Of a stretch of DNA of 64,000 nt, positions 7,851 through 16,949 are shown one piece after another; the first letter of the stretch is position 1, and each line of letters starts with the position of its first letter. This DNA is from Oleispira sp036960605 (GTDB lineage: Bacteria > Pseudomonadota > Gammaproteobacteria > Pseudomonadales > Oceanobacteraceae): positions 15,729 to 79,728 of the forward strand of contig JBALXI010000020.1 in NCBI GenBank assembly GCA_036960605.1, read 5' to 3'. The notes below the pieces were generated by a model. The model was not told where the DNA came from and did no database searches. It saw only the letters and a list, made by a program, of their open reading frames with translations. The translations under genes and the position numbers were made by a program.

Positions 7851-9146
7851 ATGAAGAAAATTGCTTATGTTATTCCTACCTTTCCTGTCGCCAGTGAAAC
7901 CTTTATCACTACTGAAATGAAGGCATTGCAGAGCCAGGGACATGAGGTTCAAGGCATTTGTTTTGAACGCAGTTCAGAGGCTTGCCAGATTGGTGATGAA
8001 GAGATATCGAAGACCATGATTGATCTTCGTGAGGTGCCTTGCCTATCACTTATCTCTTTGATATTTATCGTTATTTTAAATTTCTTCAGCAGTGGTTGGA
8101 AAGGTATTAGGTTTGCCTTTGAGCAGCAAGGAATACGCCCTAGGTCGCTATTACTGCAGGGTTTTAAACTGGCCTATAGTAGCCACACACTGCGGTGCGA
8201 GCACATACACGCTCACTTTGCGCTATGTTCAACCGCGACGGCCATCGTAGCGGCTAGGTTATTAGGGCTGAGTGTTTCCTTTACTAGCCATGGTTCTGAT
8301 GTTTATAAGTCCCCTAGTGATCTATCGCTGAAATTGCAAAATGCAGATTTTTCAGTTGCAGTTTGCGAACGTATGCAGAATGACTTCAATAATATGAGCC
8401 CGTATGCCCAAGTTTATAAAGTGCCTTGCGGTATCGATATGCAGTTTTTTAATCAAACCGTTGCAGATGATGAAAAGACCAAAAGTGAAAAACACTCGCT
8501 GCTGTATTTAGGCCGTATCTCAGAAACGAAAGGCATTCTTCACCTTATTCAAGCTTTGGCTAAGCTGCCTCATTCACTTAGACCAATGATCGACATTGCT
8601 GGCGATGGTCCGATGAAAGCTGAGGCAGAGCAAATGGCGAGTGATATGGGGATTTCAGCGTCGGTTAACTTTCTCGGCGCCGTAAGCCGTAGTTGGGTGC
8701 AGGCGAACTGCTCTGGTTATGCCGCGATGGTACTGCCATTTTGCAAGGTGGAGGGCGGTATCATGGATACTGGGCCTCTGGTGATTAAAGAAGCGCTGGC
8801 GTTGAAGTTACCTTTGCTAACCACCGACATTATGGCTACGGGAGAATTTGTTGATGCTCGCTGCGCTTTTATCAGTCAATCGTCCAATCCGGAAGACTTA
8901 GCACGAACCTTGCTAAAGCTATTGATTAGTTTGAATCATGTGGTGCTGGATGACATAGACTTACAGGCCTTAAAAAACCAATTAGGGCCAAGAGTCGAAG
9001 AGCTCAAAGCTCTACTGCATCACCCAAATCCGAGTGACATTATTGATCAGAAAATTGAAGTGGGTTATCACAAGGTAATGACCCAGTTCTCTTCCAAGCA
9101 GCAGGGATTGGCTTTGTCGAGAATATTTCAACAATGTCACGGCTAG
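7851..9146 (+). CDS. Glycosyltransferase family 4 of the polysaccharide locus
   Basis: A 431-residue GT-B enzyme. N-terminal features are YVIPTFPVASETFI and HAHFA/SHGSDVY (about 120-145). The C-terminal donor domain has YLGRISETKGILHLI, DIAGDGP and the E-x7-E region around EGGIMDTGPLVIKEALALKLP, with an atypical insertion common in WcaL/colanic-acid type enzymes. I use the ATG at 7851, eight bases after AAGGA (7838-7842); an upstream in-frame ATG at 7776 would lie only eight bases after the predicted transcription start and lacks a ribosome site. It heads an operon with the flippase and ligase. It occupies a SypI/SypJ-like place, but I cannot assign the letter. Confidence 0.85.
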   Translation: MKKIAYVIPTFPVASETFITTEMKALQSQGHEVQGICFERSSEACQIGDEEISKTMIDLREVPCLSLISLIFIVILNFFSSGWKGIRFAFEQQGIRPRSLLLQGFKLAYSSHTLRCEHIHAHFALCSTATAIVAARLLGLSVSFTSHGSDVYKSPSDLSLKLQNADFSVAVCERMQNDFNNMSPYAQVYKVPCGIDMQFFNQTVADDEKTKSEKHSLLYLGRISETKGILHLIQALAKLPHSLRPMIDIAGDGPMKAEAEQMASDMGISASVNFLGAVSRSWVQANCSGYAAMVLPFCKVEGGIMDTGPLVIKEALALKLPLLTTDIMATGEFVDARCAFISQSSNPEDLARTLLKLLISLNHVVLDDIDLQALKNQLGPRVEELKALLHHPNPSDIIDQKIEVGYHKVMTQFSSKQQGLALSRIFQQCHG

Positions 9147-9188
9147 TGATCGAGTAAGAATTAATTGACTAAACGGGTAGAGATTATT

Positions 9189-10703
9189 ATGAAAAGCTCA
9201 GCCATCAATCAAGCGGCATATTACGCTTTAGGCATTGTCATGATGAAGGGGATTTCATTATTGATGATTCCTTATGTGACGCGTCAGTTGAGCCCAGTGG
9301 AATACGGCACGTTAGAAATCCTGTTGATTTTTGCCGATATTTCAACCCTCATTATCGGCTTCGGTTTGGTAGAGGCTTTGAATCGTTATGTCGGAGCATC
9401 AGCCAGCAACCGTGGTGCATCACAAACATTAATTTCACAGTGCTTTATTTTAGCGATGTTTGTTTGCACATTGATGATGTTGGCGCTGTACTGTTCAGCC
9501 AGCAGTATCATTAATTTATTACCGGCAAAAGTAACGACGACACAGCTATTCTTAATTGCCTTTCCTGCTTTATTAGAAGGCTTAATCGCCATCCCGTTAA
9601 CCATAATGCGCATGCAGTCGTTAGCAAAATACTTCTGTTTATTAAATGTGATTAAGGCCATGTTACAAGCGCTAATGATTATTGTCTTATTGCAATTGGA
9701 TTATGGTATTGATGGGATTTTAATTGCCGGAGCGCTTTCAAGTCTATTTTTGGTTTTATGTTTACTGCCTTATCAATGGCAACAGATGGATAAAGGTTGG
9801 TATAAAAACTGGTATCGAAACAGTTTGAAAAGTGACTATTGGCAAGCGATGTTTAAAATCATGCGCTATGGCGCGCCGATTGTACTGGGGCGTTTAGGCT
9901 TATTTGCGATGACGGGACTAGATCGCTGGTTATTAGCAGAGAAAGTGGGTATTGAACAATTGGCGGTCTATGCCATCGCCGTGAAATTCGCCTTGATCTT
10001 GGCCTTGCTCATGCAGCCTTTTGGTTTGTGGTGGTTTCCCTATCGCTTTACCTTATTGAAGCAAAATGATGGCAAAGCCGAGTGTGCAAATTATGCGATG
10101 TTAGGAACGAATATTTGCTTCATTCTCGGCTTCATTATGCTGTTAACATTACCGACGTTTATGCAGCTTATTTTACCAACTGCTTATCATGATGCGGCAT
10201 TTATTGTGATGGCTTTATTAGCCGTCAATATGGTTAAAAATGCCGGTGATTTATTGAACCTTGGCTGCTTCATTAAAAGCAGTCTGAGTCAGATGTGGGT
10301 GCAGTGGCTGTGTGCGGTCATCGCGGTTATTGGCTATGTGTTATATATCGAAGACTATGGTGTATGGGCGGCGGCAGCGGTTTTATTGTTTGTATATGGA
10401 CTGCGCTTAGTCTTATTTTATGTTTATAGTCAGCATATTTTGTTTTTACCTTATCAGCATAAAACGTGGCAATTAACGCTGCTGTTTGGAGGCTTAGCGC
10501 TAGTCACTTTCTATCTGGGAATTCAACCTTTGCTGCTATCATCATTTAATACGTCAGTATTAGAGATGATGCCATTGATTTTAGCACTCGCAGTGGGCGC
10601 GGGGTTGTCGTTAATGTATTTGGCCATTTTGATATTCTATAAGGTACTGCCAAATCCACTGCAATTATGGCAGCAGCGTCAAGCCCGATTGGTGGTGCTA
10701 TGA
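9189..10703 (+). CDS. sypK: Wzx-type polysaccharide flippase, SypK-like
   Basis: A 504-residue polytopic inner-membrane protein of the MATE/MVF polysaccharide-transport group. It has about 12-14 hydrophobic segments, and the family entry region INQAAYYALGIVMMKGISLLMIPYVTRQLSP is plain. It should flip the undecaprenyl-linked repeat unit to the periplasm. I prefer ATG 9189 to the TTG at 9165. The stop overlaps the start of the next gene (ATGA at 10700-10703), so the two are coupled. The symbol follows from its place just before the ligase-like gene, as in Vibrio fischeri sypK-sypL. Confidence 0.84.
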   Translation: MKSSAINQAAYYALGIVMMKGISLLMIPYVTRQLSPVEYGTLEILLIFADISTLIIGFGLVEALNRYVGASASNRGASQTLISQCFILAMFVCTLMMLALYCSASSIINLLPAKVTTTQLFLIAFPALLEGLIAIPLTIMRMQSLAKYFCLLNVIKAMLQALMIIVLLQLDYGIDGILIAGALSSLFLVLCLLPYQWQQMDKGWYKNWYRNSLKSDYWQAMFKIMRYGAPIVLGRLGLFAMTGLDRWLLAEKVGIEQLAVYAIAVKFALILALLMQPFGLWWFPYRFTLLKQNDGKAECANYAMLGTNICFILGFIMLLTLPTFMQLILPTAYHDAAFIVMALLAVNMVKNAGDLLNLGCFIKSSLSQMWVQWLCAVIAVIGYVLYIEDYGVWAAAAVLLFVYGLRLVLFYVYSQHILFLPYQHKTWQLTLLFGGLALVTFYLGIQPLLLSSFNTSVLEMMPLILALAVGAGLSLMYLAILIFYKVLPNPLQLWQQRQARLVVL

Positions 10704-12106
10704 AAAGCGCTATGAATGGCATCGATACAGTCGATCAGTATGAAAATAGAGCCAATAATAATGCCACTAAAATCATTACTGCTGTTGGCTTATCGTGTGT
10801 ATTAAGCGCTGTTTGGTTTGTTGTTCCTCATCCCATTGTGATTGCGGTGCTGGCCATATTACCGATTGCGGTAGTGTTGGTTTTAAAGTTGCCTTTTGTG
10901 ATGTGTCTCGGATTTATTTTATTTTCATTCTTTCGGTTGCACGAAGCATTTCCTATCTTGATTCCGTTTAAAATTCCTTTGTTATTGGCGTTGGCATCGC
11001 TGACGGCACTGGCCTGGCATCTAGTGATTACACGGTCGATTAAACCCTTTTTAACCCCAGAACTTACTTGGTTCTTAATATTTTTTATTTGTGTAACTCT
11101 GGGTATTTCATTTGCCAGTAACCGCGGTATCGCCATTGCTGCTTATACCGGAAGTTATGTAAAAATGGCCATTATGGTATTTGCCATTGCTTGGTTAATT
11201 CGCACTGAAAAAGAATTTTCTATCGCCTGTAATATGATTGTTATCTGTGGAATTGCCATTGCTTTAGTAGCACTCAATAATAAAGCAAACGGCATTGGTT
11301 TGGTGGAAGGAACGCGGGTAACCATTGGTAGAAATATAGGCTCGATATTGGGCGACCCCAATGATTTGGCGTTAGTATTATCACTGCCTATTAGTTTCGC
11401 TGCGGGGTTGGCCTGCACCCAGGGCCGAGGGGGATTTAGTCGTTGTTTGGGGGTTGTAGGTTATCTGCTTATAGCAAGCGCCATTATAGCCACACAAAGC
11501 CGGGGAGGCTTGTTAGCGATCGTTGCAGTAAGCAGTGTTTTCGCATTTTATAAAATACGCTCTAAGTTATTAGTGGTCTGTTTAGGTGGCGTGGGGTTGT
11601 TAATACTCTTAGTGTTTGCAGGAATTTCTGACCGCAGTTCAGGGGGCGCTGATGAAGCAGGGGTAGATGCTTCTGCACAAGGGCGCTTATACGCTTGGCA
11701 AGCGGCCTTTAAAATGGCCAATACGCATCCTTTCTCGGGGGTCGGAATTGATAATTTTACATCGAACTATTTTTTCTATTCCCCCCACTGGGACGGTATG
11801 AACCACGCAGTACACAGCACGTGGTTTGGTGTCTTGGCAGAAACGGGTTATGTCGGCTTGTTCGTCTTTTTAGTGTTGGTTTTCAAAACCGTAAAATCCT
11901 TATATCAAACAGTGACCAGACTAAAGCCTTTATATGAACAAGGGCGATGTTCAGCTGTTTTATTTTGCAGTGCTCAATCGGTACTGGCGGGTTTAGCGGG
12001 GTTTATCGCTTCGGGTACCTTTTTAACGCAGGGTTTTACTTGGCCTTTGTATATTTTGTTGGCATTAAGTATTGCGGTGCAGCAGCAAACTAAAAAATTG
12101 CTTTAA
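10700..12106 (+). CDS. sypL: O-antigen ligase/Wzy-type polymerase, SypL-like
   Basis: A 468-residue membrane protein with about 10-12 hydrophobic segments and one large periplasmic loop. The loop has the PF04932-type signature: GRLYAWQAAFKMANTHPFSG, then HSTWFGVLAETGYVG, with the conserved arginine and histidine. An earlier conserved block is GDPNDLAL. It should polymerise or transfer the flipped glycan in the periplasm. The ATG at 10700 is chosen because it overlaps the flippase stop by four bases and has GGTGG upstream; a start at 10667 would overlap by 37 bases. It closes the operon; about 250 bases of regulatory DNA follow. Confidence 0.83.
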   Translation: MKSAMNGIDTVDQYENRANNNATKIITAVGLSCVLSAVWFVVPHPIVIAVLAILPIAVVLVLKLPFVMCLGFILFSFFRLHEAFPILIPFKIPLLLALASLTALAWHLVITRSIKPFLTPELTWFLIFFICVTLGISFASNRGIAIAAYTGSYVKMAIMVFAIAWLIRTEKEFSIACNMIVICGIAIALVALNNKANGIGLVEGTRVTIGRNIGSILGDPNDLALVLSLPISFAAGLACTQGRGGFSRCLGVVGYLLIASAIIATQSRGGLLAIVAVSSVFAFYKIRSKLLVVCLGGVGLLILLVFAGISDRSSGGADEAGVDASAQGRLYAWQAAFKMANTHPFSGVGIDNFTSNYFFYSPHWDGMNHAVHSTWFGVLAETGYVGLFVFLVLVFKTVKSLYQTVTRLKPLYEQGRCSAVLFCSAQSVLAGLAGFIASGTFLTQGFTWPLYILLALSIAVQQQTKKLL

Positions 12107-12161
12107 TTCATCCTCGCAGAATGTCGTGAATGCTAGTTTATTAACATTAGACCTAGTGGAC

Positions 12162-12186
12162 ATTGCTTTGCAAATTGCAAAGCAAT
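12162..12186. promoter_or_regulatory. 25-bp palindrome, candidate SypG enhancer upstream of sypA
   Basis: Twelve-base arms ATTGCTTTGCAA and TTGCAAAGCAAT flank a single central A and are perfect inverse complements. The core is TTGC-N5-GCAA. The centre lies about 139 bases before the predicted sypA transcription start, a normal distance for an NtrC-class activator site. The same core recurs at 23974-23986. With a one-base centre and no T run it is unlikely to be a terminator. Confidence 0.6.
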
Positions 12187-12286
12187 CTGAACATATTTTT
12201 GCAGTACGTTTTCGTTTTCGCTTAATGCGATCAGGTAATCTCTCCTAAATAATCGTAACTCATTGATAAATAAGAATAATAATTTA

Positions 12287-12303
12287 TGGCATAAGCTTTG
12301 CTC
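12287..12303 (+). promoter_or_regulatory. Sigma-54 promoter of the sypA-G operon
   Basis: TGGCATAAGCTTTGCTC has GG at 12288-12289 and GC at 12300-12301, exactly 12 apart, so it matches the -24/-12 consensus. The predicted start is near 12313, 44 bases before the ATG at 12357. It differs at only two of 17 positions from the reverse-strand promoter at 23906-23890. Confidence 0.8.
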
Positions 12304-12356
12304 TATCTAATTGTGTATTAATTGTTTTATGAATTAAGCCTGTTGGAGTAATGATT

Positions 12357-12698
12357 ATGAGTGTCCTAAATTTTCAATGTAATGATGATCAAGTGGTTTC
12401 AGTTACCGGTGACTTTGATGTTAATACCGTCGGAGATGCACGCGAGTTATTTGAAACGTTAGCGGTGCAAGGTTCTGATGTCGTTGTGGATCTTACCGAA
12501 GTTCGTTTTATCGACTCTTCTGGTATTGGCGCAATCGTTTTTCTTTATAAACGCCTTGTTGCACAAAAACATAACATGGCTTTGGTCGGCGTAAAGGGTC
12601 AGCCAAAAGAGCTTTTAGAAATTTTGAAAATTAGTAAAACCATCGATGTCTTTGTCACGTTAAATCATTATTTGGCAGACAAGTCGACCGTACATTAA
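12357..12698 (+). CDS. sypA: STAS-domain anti-sigma-antagonist-like protein, SypA-like
   Basis: A 113-residue single STAS domain. The phosphorylation loop reads VRFIDSSGIGAI; the likely phospho-acceptor is Ser54 (Ser56 if the in-frame ATG at 12351 is used). I prefer 12357 because GGAG (12345-12348) is eight bases upstream, against two bases for 12351. In Vibrio fischeri SypA is phosphorylated and dephosphorylated by SypE, and the unphosphorylated form permits biofilm formation. The presence of a SypE-type kinase-phosphatase 7 kb downstream in the same run supports that role. It is first in the operon behind a sigma-54 promoter. Confidence 0.9.
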   Translation: MSVLNFQCNDDQVVSVTGDFDVNTVGDARELFETLAVQGSDVVVDLTEVRFIDSSGIGAIVFLYKRLVAQKHNMALVGVKGQPKELLEILKISKTIDVFVTLNHYLADKSTVH

Positions 12699-12736
12699 GC
12701 CGCAATGACGGATCTTGGCAATAGGGTGGATGGATT

Positions 12737-13837
12737 ATGACATATCAAGCTAGTTCAAAATTTTCAGTAAGCCTTTTAGCGATTGCTATTTCAGGTTGTA
12801 GTAGCTGGCCTGATCACGGTCACGGTGGTGATGCCCAGCTTGATACTAGCCATGAATATTATATCGCACAGGTTGATTCTGAGATTGGACATGATCACGA
12901 CGGCCATCACAATGGTCATCATAACGATGCTTATGATTCAGATTTTGACGAAGAATACGACGAAGATTTTGAGATTGGCCATCATCAAACTTATCGTTAT
13001 GAGGGCAAAGGTCACTTAGCAACGCAGTGGAGTATTCACAGTCTAAAGTTGGATACTCTAGTCTTACGAGGAGGACAGGAATGTTTACCTGGCAGAGTCC
13101 GTGAAGTATCCATGATGGCTAAGCGTGCTCGTCGAGAGTTGGACGGAAATTTATTAGAAGATGCACGTAATTCTTTAGTGATTTTTCAGCGTGAGTTAGA
13201 TGAGTTAGAGCGCCGACTCATTCATATTAAACGTCATACGCAATGCGCACATTCAAATTCAAATATCGAGAGTGTGGCTAAATTAAGTTCACAGCAAAGG
13301 TATCATAATCGTAAATTATTTTTACTAAATTTATTGAATGATGACTACAGCTTTGATATCGATTCAGATCAAATAACACGTCATTATAGAGAAAAACTTG
13401 TACTTGCCGCTCATTATTTATCTCAAGATACGTCAATACGTTTACACATCAGTGGCCATGCAGATTCAGATGGTGATTATAAATACAACCAAGTTTTAGG
13501 ATTGAAGCGTGCCAAAAAAGTTAAGAGCTTACTCGTTACATCAGGTGTAGATAGTAAACGTTTAGTTTTAAGATCATTCGGTGAGCAACTGCCGATTGAA
13601 AGCAATACTGACACATTAGGAAGAATGAAGAATCGCCGAGTACTTGTAGAGTTTATCGAAACTCAGCAATTTTATATTCCAGGAGCAGATGGACTGTTGT
13701 TTGAACAGCAGAGCAACTTCTTTGGTATTAAAGATAAAAATAGCCGTAAAGCTAAACATTTGAAGCACTGGGCTAACACGTTGGGCCATGATTCTAAAAA
13801 TAGCGGTTATGAAGGGGTAGATCATGACTATAACTAA
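12737..13837 (+). CDS. sypB: OmpA-family lipoprotein with a His-rich segment, SypB-like
   Basis: A 366-residue outer-membrane lipoprotein. The signal ends in a lipobox (AISGC, Cys near residue 21). Directly after it is a low-complexity region (about 26-95) packed with His, Asp and Glu, including HGHGG, HDHDGHH and GHHNDAYDSD, which looks metal-binding. The C-terminal OmpA/MotB-like peptidoglycan-binding domain (about 210-310) shows LHISGHADSDG and the NRRV ending. It overlaps sypC by 14 bases. SypB in Vibrio is also an OmpA-like protein in this position. The His-rich stretch is the odd part. Confidence 0.87.
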   Translation: MTYQASSKFSVSLLAIAISGCSSWPDHGHGGDAQLDTSHEYYIAQVDSEIGHDHDGHHNGHHNDAYDSDFDEEYDEDFEIGHHQTYRYEGKGHLATQWSIHSLKLDTLVLRGGQECLPGRVREVSMMAKRARRELDGNLLEDARNSLVIFQRELDELERRLIHIKRHTQCAHSNSNIESVAKLSSQQRYHNRKLFLLNLLNDDYSFDIDSDQITRHYREKLVLAAHYLSQDTSIRLHISGHADSDGDYKYNQVLGLKRAKKVKSLLVTSGVDSKRLVLRSFGEQLPIESNTDTLGRMKNRRVLVEFIETQQFYIPGADGLLFEQQSNFFGIKDKNSRKAKHLKHWANTLGHDSKNSGYEGVDHDYN

Positions 13838-16127
13838 TTTTTATAGACTAGCATTTATCTTCAGTATGATATTTAGCAGTATTGTTAACGCTGAAGTCAT
13901 TGACCCTGAATTAGAATTGTTAGTACAAGAATTACGTTCTGCTCTAAATGATGAAGAGAGTATTAAACCGAGCCTCAGTAATGAACAGACAACTAAAACA
14001 CTTACTAATCCTGTTCTAACCTCCGCTATCAACACTGCACTGATGGACAATAGCCGGGTTGAAAAAAAGGTAACGTCTGTTCCGAAGATTGTTAATGTTG
14101 GAGATCGCTTAAAAATATTTTTACCCGGAGAAGAAGAGTTAAATAAAGAATTTTCGGTGGATGATGCAGGCTTTATTGAATTACCTGAAATCGGTGATAT
14201 CCCAGTGTCTGGATTAACCTTAGAGCAAGCTGTTATTAGTATTCGCCAGGCGTTAAGCCGTGTTTATCGTGATGTGAGTCGCTTAGAAGTTGTGATAAAA
14301 CAGCACCGTTTATTGATCACCGTATTAGGTTTTGTAGAAAATCCTGGGCAGATAAATTTGAGAGAAAACTCAAATGTTCAAATGGCACTGAGTTTAGCGG
14401 GTGGCTTAAGGGCGGGTGCTCAACTGGATAAATTGCAACTTAAGCGTGATGGTAAAAGCATTGTTTTTGATTATAAAGCTTATTTGGATTCGGGTGATGA
14501 GTCTTTAATTCCAGCGTTGCAAACGATGGACAGCTTATTTGTACCGGCGTCGCCCTTGATTGGTAATGTACAGGCTGAATTCGATGCCGCGACTTTATTA
14601 GCCGGAGGGGATGCGAGCGAAGATAAAACAGCGATTAAAGTATTTGGAGAAGTCGTTAATGCCGGTCTATTTACCTTCAAAAAAGAAAGTTCGGTTATCG
14701 ACGTTTTAATGCGTGCTGGCGGTGTCACACGATTTGCCGGTGTTGAACAAATTCGCGTGATTAATAAAAACATTCCCAGCATCTTTAACTTAAAAGCGTA
14801 TCTTGATAATGGAGAGTCAACGGAAGCATTGATCTTATCGGAAGGGGCCACCATCTTTGTACCGATTGCGGCAAAAGATGTAAAAGTAGGCTCTCGCATG
14901 GTGTATGTGATGGGCGAAGTACAAAAGCCCGGCGCTTTTGAAAATCAAGATGGTGCAACATTTTTAGATATTTTAGCCAATGCCGGTGGCCCGACCCGCT
15001 TTGCTGAAACTCGCCAAATTCGTTTGTTACGGGCTAATGGTGAAGTCCTTCCTTTTGATCTTCAAGACTATACCGAAAAAGGCAGTATCAAAGCCCCCTT
15101 ACCTAAAATTCTGGCAGGGGATGCGATTTTTGTCCCTGAAAAAACAGCAACTGATCAAAACTCTTGGTTAAAAGTACCGTCTTCGAGAGCTATATATATT
15201 ATGGGCGCAGTGCGCAGTCCAGGGCGCTACGAATGGTCCGACGAAATGAATATTTTTGATTTGTTAGCCCATGCAGGCGGACCCGAAGGCAGAGCGGATA
15301 TTTCTGCAACTCAAATTATCATGCGCCACGCTGATGGCAAGATTGAAACGAAAGTTTTTGATCTTGCACATTTTCATGAAGAGGGCGGTCATATAAAAGA
15401 CGTTCCTGTATTAAAAGCGGGCTATACCGTAATGGTGCCTGAACTACCTCAAGACCCTACCGATAATAAAGCAAAATGGTTACGCCAATCAGCCGAACGT
15501 TCAATCTACATTTTAGGCCAAGTGAACTCTCCTGGTCGCTATGCTTTCGATACCAGTATGGAGTTCTTGGATATCTTGTCAGCCGCTGATGGCCCAGCGA
15601 ATAATGGGGATATTCATAATATTCGGGTGATGCATAGAAGCGAAACGGGCGCTCGCATCAGTAAGCTTAACCTTGCTTTGTATTTTGAGACGGGGGATGA
15701 AAGTTTATTACCTAAGGTTGTTCCTGGCGATACCATTTACATTCCTGAAAAGGATCGCAACTGGTTAGATGAAGAAAAAGAAACCACTATTCGGGTTTTA
15801 GGTTCGGTAGCAAAACCAGGTCGCTATCGCTTTAATGACAACATGACGCTATTAGACTTATTAGCACAAGCCGGTGGCCCTAATGATGATGCCTATGTTG
15901 AGAAGATAGTCGTTGTGAACTCTTCGTGCTGTAAAGAGCAATCGACCAGTTTTGATTTGGTCGAGTTTGTAAAAAATCCTGATTTTGCTGAGTTGCCCGT
16001 TTTAAGAGAAGGCGATACGGTTTACGTACCGAATATGGCACGCAGCAATTGGCGCATATTCATGGATGGGGTGAGAGATACTTTGAGCGTTGTGACGCTC
16101 TATGCCTTAGCTGCGGCAGCGCTGTAA
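13824..16127 (+). CDS. sypC: Polysaccharide export protein with six SLBB units, SypC-like
   Basis: A 767-residue Wza-family outer-membrane exporter with a signal peptide (about 1-24) and a Poly_export domain (about 88-160, VGDRLKIFLPGEEELNKEFSV through ISIRQALSR). Six SLBB-type repeats follow. Each has a G-x-V-x-x-P/A-G entry and an LLA/ILA-x-AGG core: starts are near VLGFVENPG, VFGEVVNAG, VMGEVQKPG, IMGAVRSPG, ILGQVNSPG and VLGSVAKPG. Classic Wza has about 380 residues and fewer such units, so the periplasmic tube would be longer. The last about 20 residues are hydrophobic and may form the outer-membrane helix. It overlaps sypB. Confidence 0.88.
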   Translation: MTITNFYRLAFIFSMIFSSIVNAEVIDPELELLVQELRSALNDEESIKPSLSNEQTTKTLTNPVLTSAINTALMDNSRVEKKVTSVPKIVNVGDRLKIFLPGEEELNKEFSVDDAGFIELPEIGDIPVSGLTLEQAVISIRQALSRVYRDVSRLEVVIKQHRLLITVLGFVENPGQINLRENSNVQMALSLAGGLRAGAQLDKLQLKRDGKSIVFDYKAYLDSGDESLIPALQTMDSLFVPASPLIGNVQAEFDAATLLAGGDASEDKTAIKVFGEVVNAGLFTFKKESSVIDVLMRAGGVTRFAGVEQIRVINKNIPSIFNLKAYLDNGESTEALILSEGATIFVPIAAKDVKVGSRMVYVMGEVQKPGAFENQDGATFLDILANAGGPTRFAETRQIRLLRANGEVLPFDLQDYTEKGSIKAPLPKILAGDAIFVPEKTATDQNSWLKVPSSRAIYIMGAVRSPGRYEWSDEMNIFDLLAHAGGPEGRADISATQIIMRHADGKIETKVFDLAHFHEEGGHIKDVPVLKAGYTVMVPELPQDPTDNKAKWLRQSAERSIYILGQVNSPGRYAFDTSMEFLDILSAADGPANNGDIHNIRVMHRSETGARISKLNLALYFETGDESLLPKVVPGDTIYIPEKDRNWLDEEKETTIRVLGSVAKPGRYRFNDNMTLLDLLAQAGGPNDDAYVEKIVVVNSSCCKEQSTSFDLVEFVKNPDFAELPVLREGDTVYVPNMARSNWRIFMDGVRDTLSVVTLYALAAAAL

Positions 16128-16196
16128 TTAGCACAGCGCTGGGGAACGAATAACGTAATCACTAAGCACGACATAAATAGATTCAGGAGTTATATT

Positions 16197-16943
16197 ATGA
16201 ATGAATTACCCATACATTATGCTGAGTTAGAAAGTATATATTCACAGACGATCGATTGTGGTGTACGCAGTTTAGCGGTTACTGCATGTAATAGCGGAGA
16301 GGGAACCACGACGTTAGCGTGTGCCTTAGCCAAGCGAGCACAAGCAGGTGGACGTAAAACATTATTAGTTGATATGAACTTCTGTCATCCCTCTATCGGT
16401 CCTGAGTTAGGGTTGGAGCCAGGATCATGGAAACATTTGGATAATTTATTAGCCGAGCAAATCACGTTAGTTGATGAAGCGGATAGTACGGCAGCCTACT
16501 TACCAAAATCAGTTTGTCCTTTAGCCGTATTACCGGCGCCTTCAACCCCTACGGGGAACTTGATACTGAGAGAAAAAGGTTATTTAGCGCGTTGCATGGA
16601 AGCATGGCTTAAAGAATACGAAGTGGTCATCGTTGATACCTCGCCTTTGAATGCCATCAACCGTCATAACTTACCTGCGGAGCGCATCTGTTCTCAGTGT
16701 GAGGGTACTGTATTAACCGTGTTGGCAGGCATCACTAAACAGGGGCAATTACAAAGTGCGATGGAGCGCTTATCAGGCCATGGCATTCAATTATCAGGCT
16801 GCGTGTTTAACGATCGATTTTGTCCTACCTTGGCTGAAGAGCTGATTCGTGAGACCTATCGTTTTCAGCGCTGGCTGCCATCGCTGATGAACGGCTTAAG
16901 ACAAAAGCTGCGTCAATCTACATTATTCAATTTATCGATCTAG
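16197..16943 (+). CDS. sypD: CpsD/Wzc-like ATPase with altered Walker A, SypD-like
   Basis: A 248-residue P-loop protein of the BY-kinase/MinD superfamily that should pair with SypO. The Walker A region reads ACNSGEGTTTLACALA: the usual GEGK(S/T) lysine is Thr. The Walker A' strand is LLVDMNFCHPS (normally DxDLR), and Walker B is VVIVDTSPL. There is no C-terminal tyrosine cluster. With the lysine gone, classical ATP hydrolysis or autophosphorylation is doubtful, and it may act as a structural switch. It lies 69 bases after sypC; AGGAG seems to serve as ribosome site. Confidence 0.82.
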   Translation: MNELPIHYAELESIYSQTIDCGVRSLAVTACNSGEGTTTLACALAKRAQAGGRKTLLVDMNFCHPSIGPELGLEPGSWKHLDNLLAEQITLVDEADSTAAYLPKSVCPLAVLPAPSTPTGNLILREKGYLARCMEAWLKEYEVVIVDTSPLNAINRHNLPAERICSQCEGTVLTVLAGITKQGQLQSAMERLSGHGIQLSGCVFNDRFCPTLAEELIRETYRFQRWLPSLMNGLRQKLRQSTLFNLSI

Positions 16944-16949
16944 ACTGTA

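Noticed and set aside
12162..12186. Palindrome read as a rho-independent terminator for sypL
   Set aside because: Only a one-base centre and no T run; its distance to a sigma-54 promoter fits an enhancer better.
12783..13019. 78-codon forward frame inside sypB
   Set aside because: It is the +1 shadow of the His/Asp-rich repeat region; the sypB frame has the lipobox and OmpA domain.
14480..14899. 139-codon reverse frame inside sypC
   Set aside because: Shadow of the repetitive SLBB coding sequence; no ribosome site and no family.
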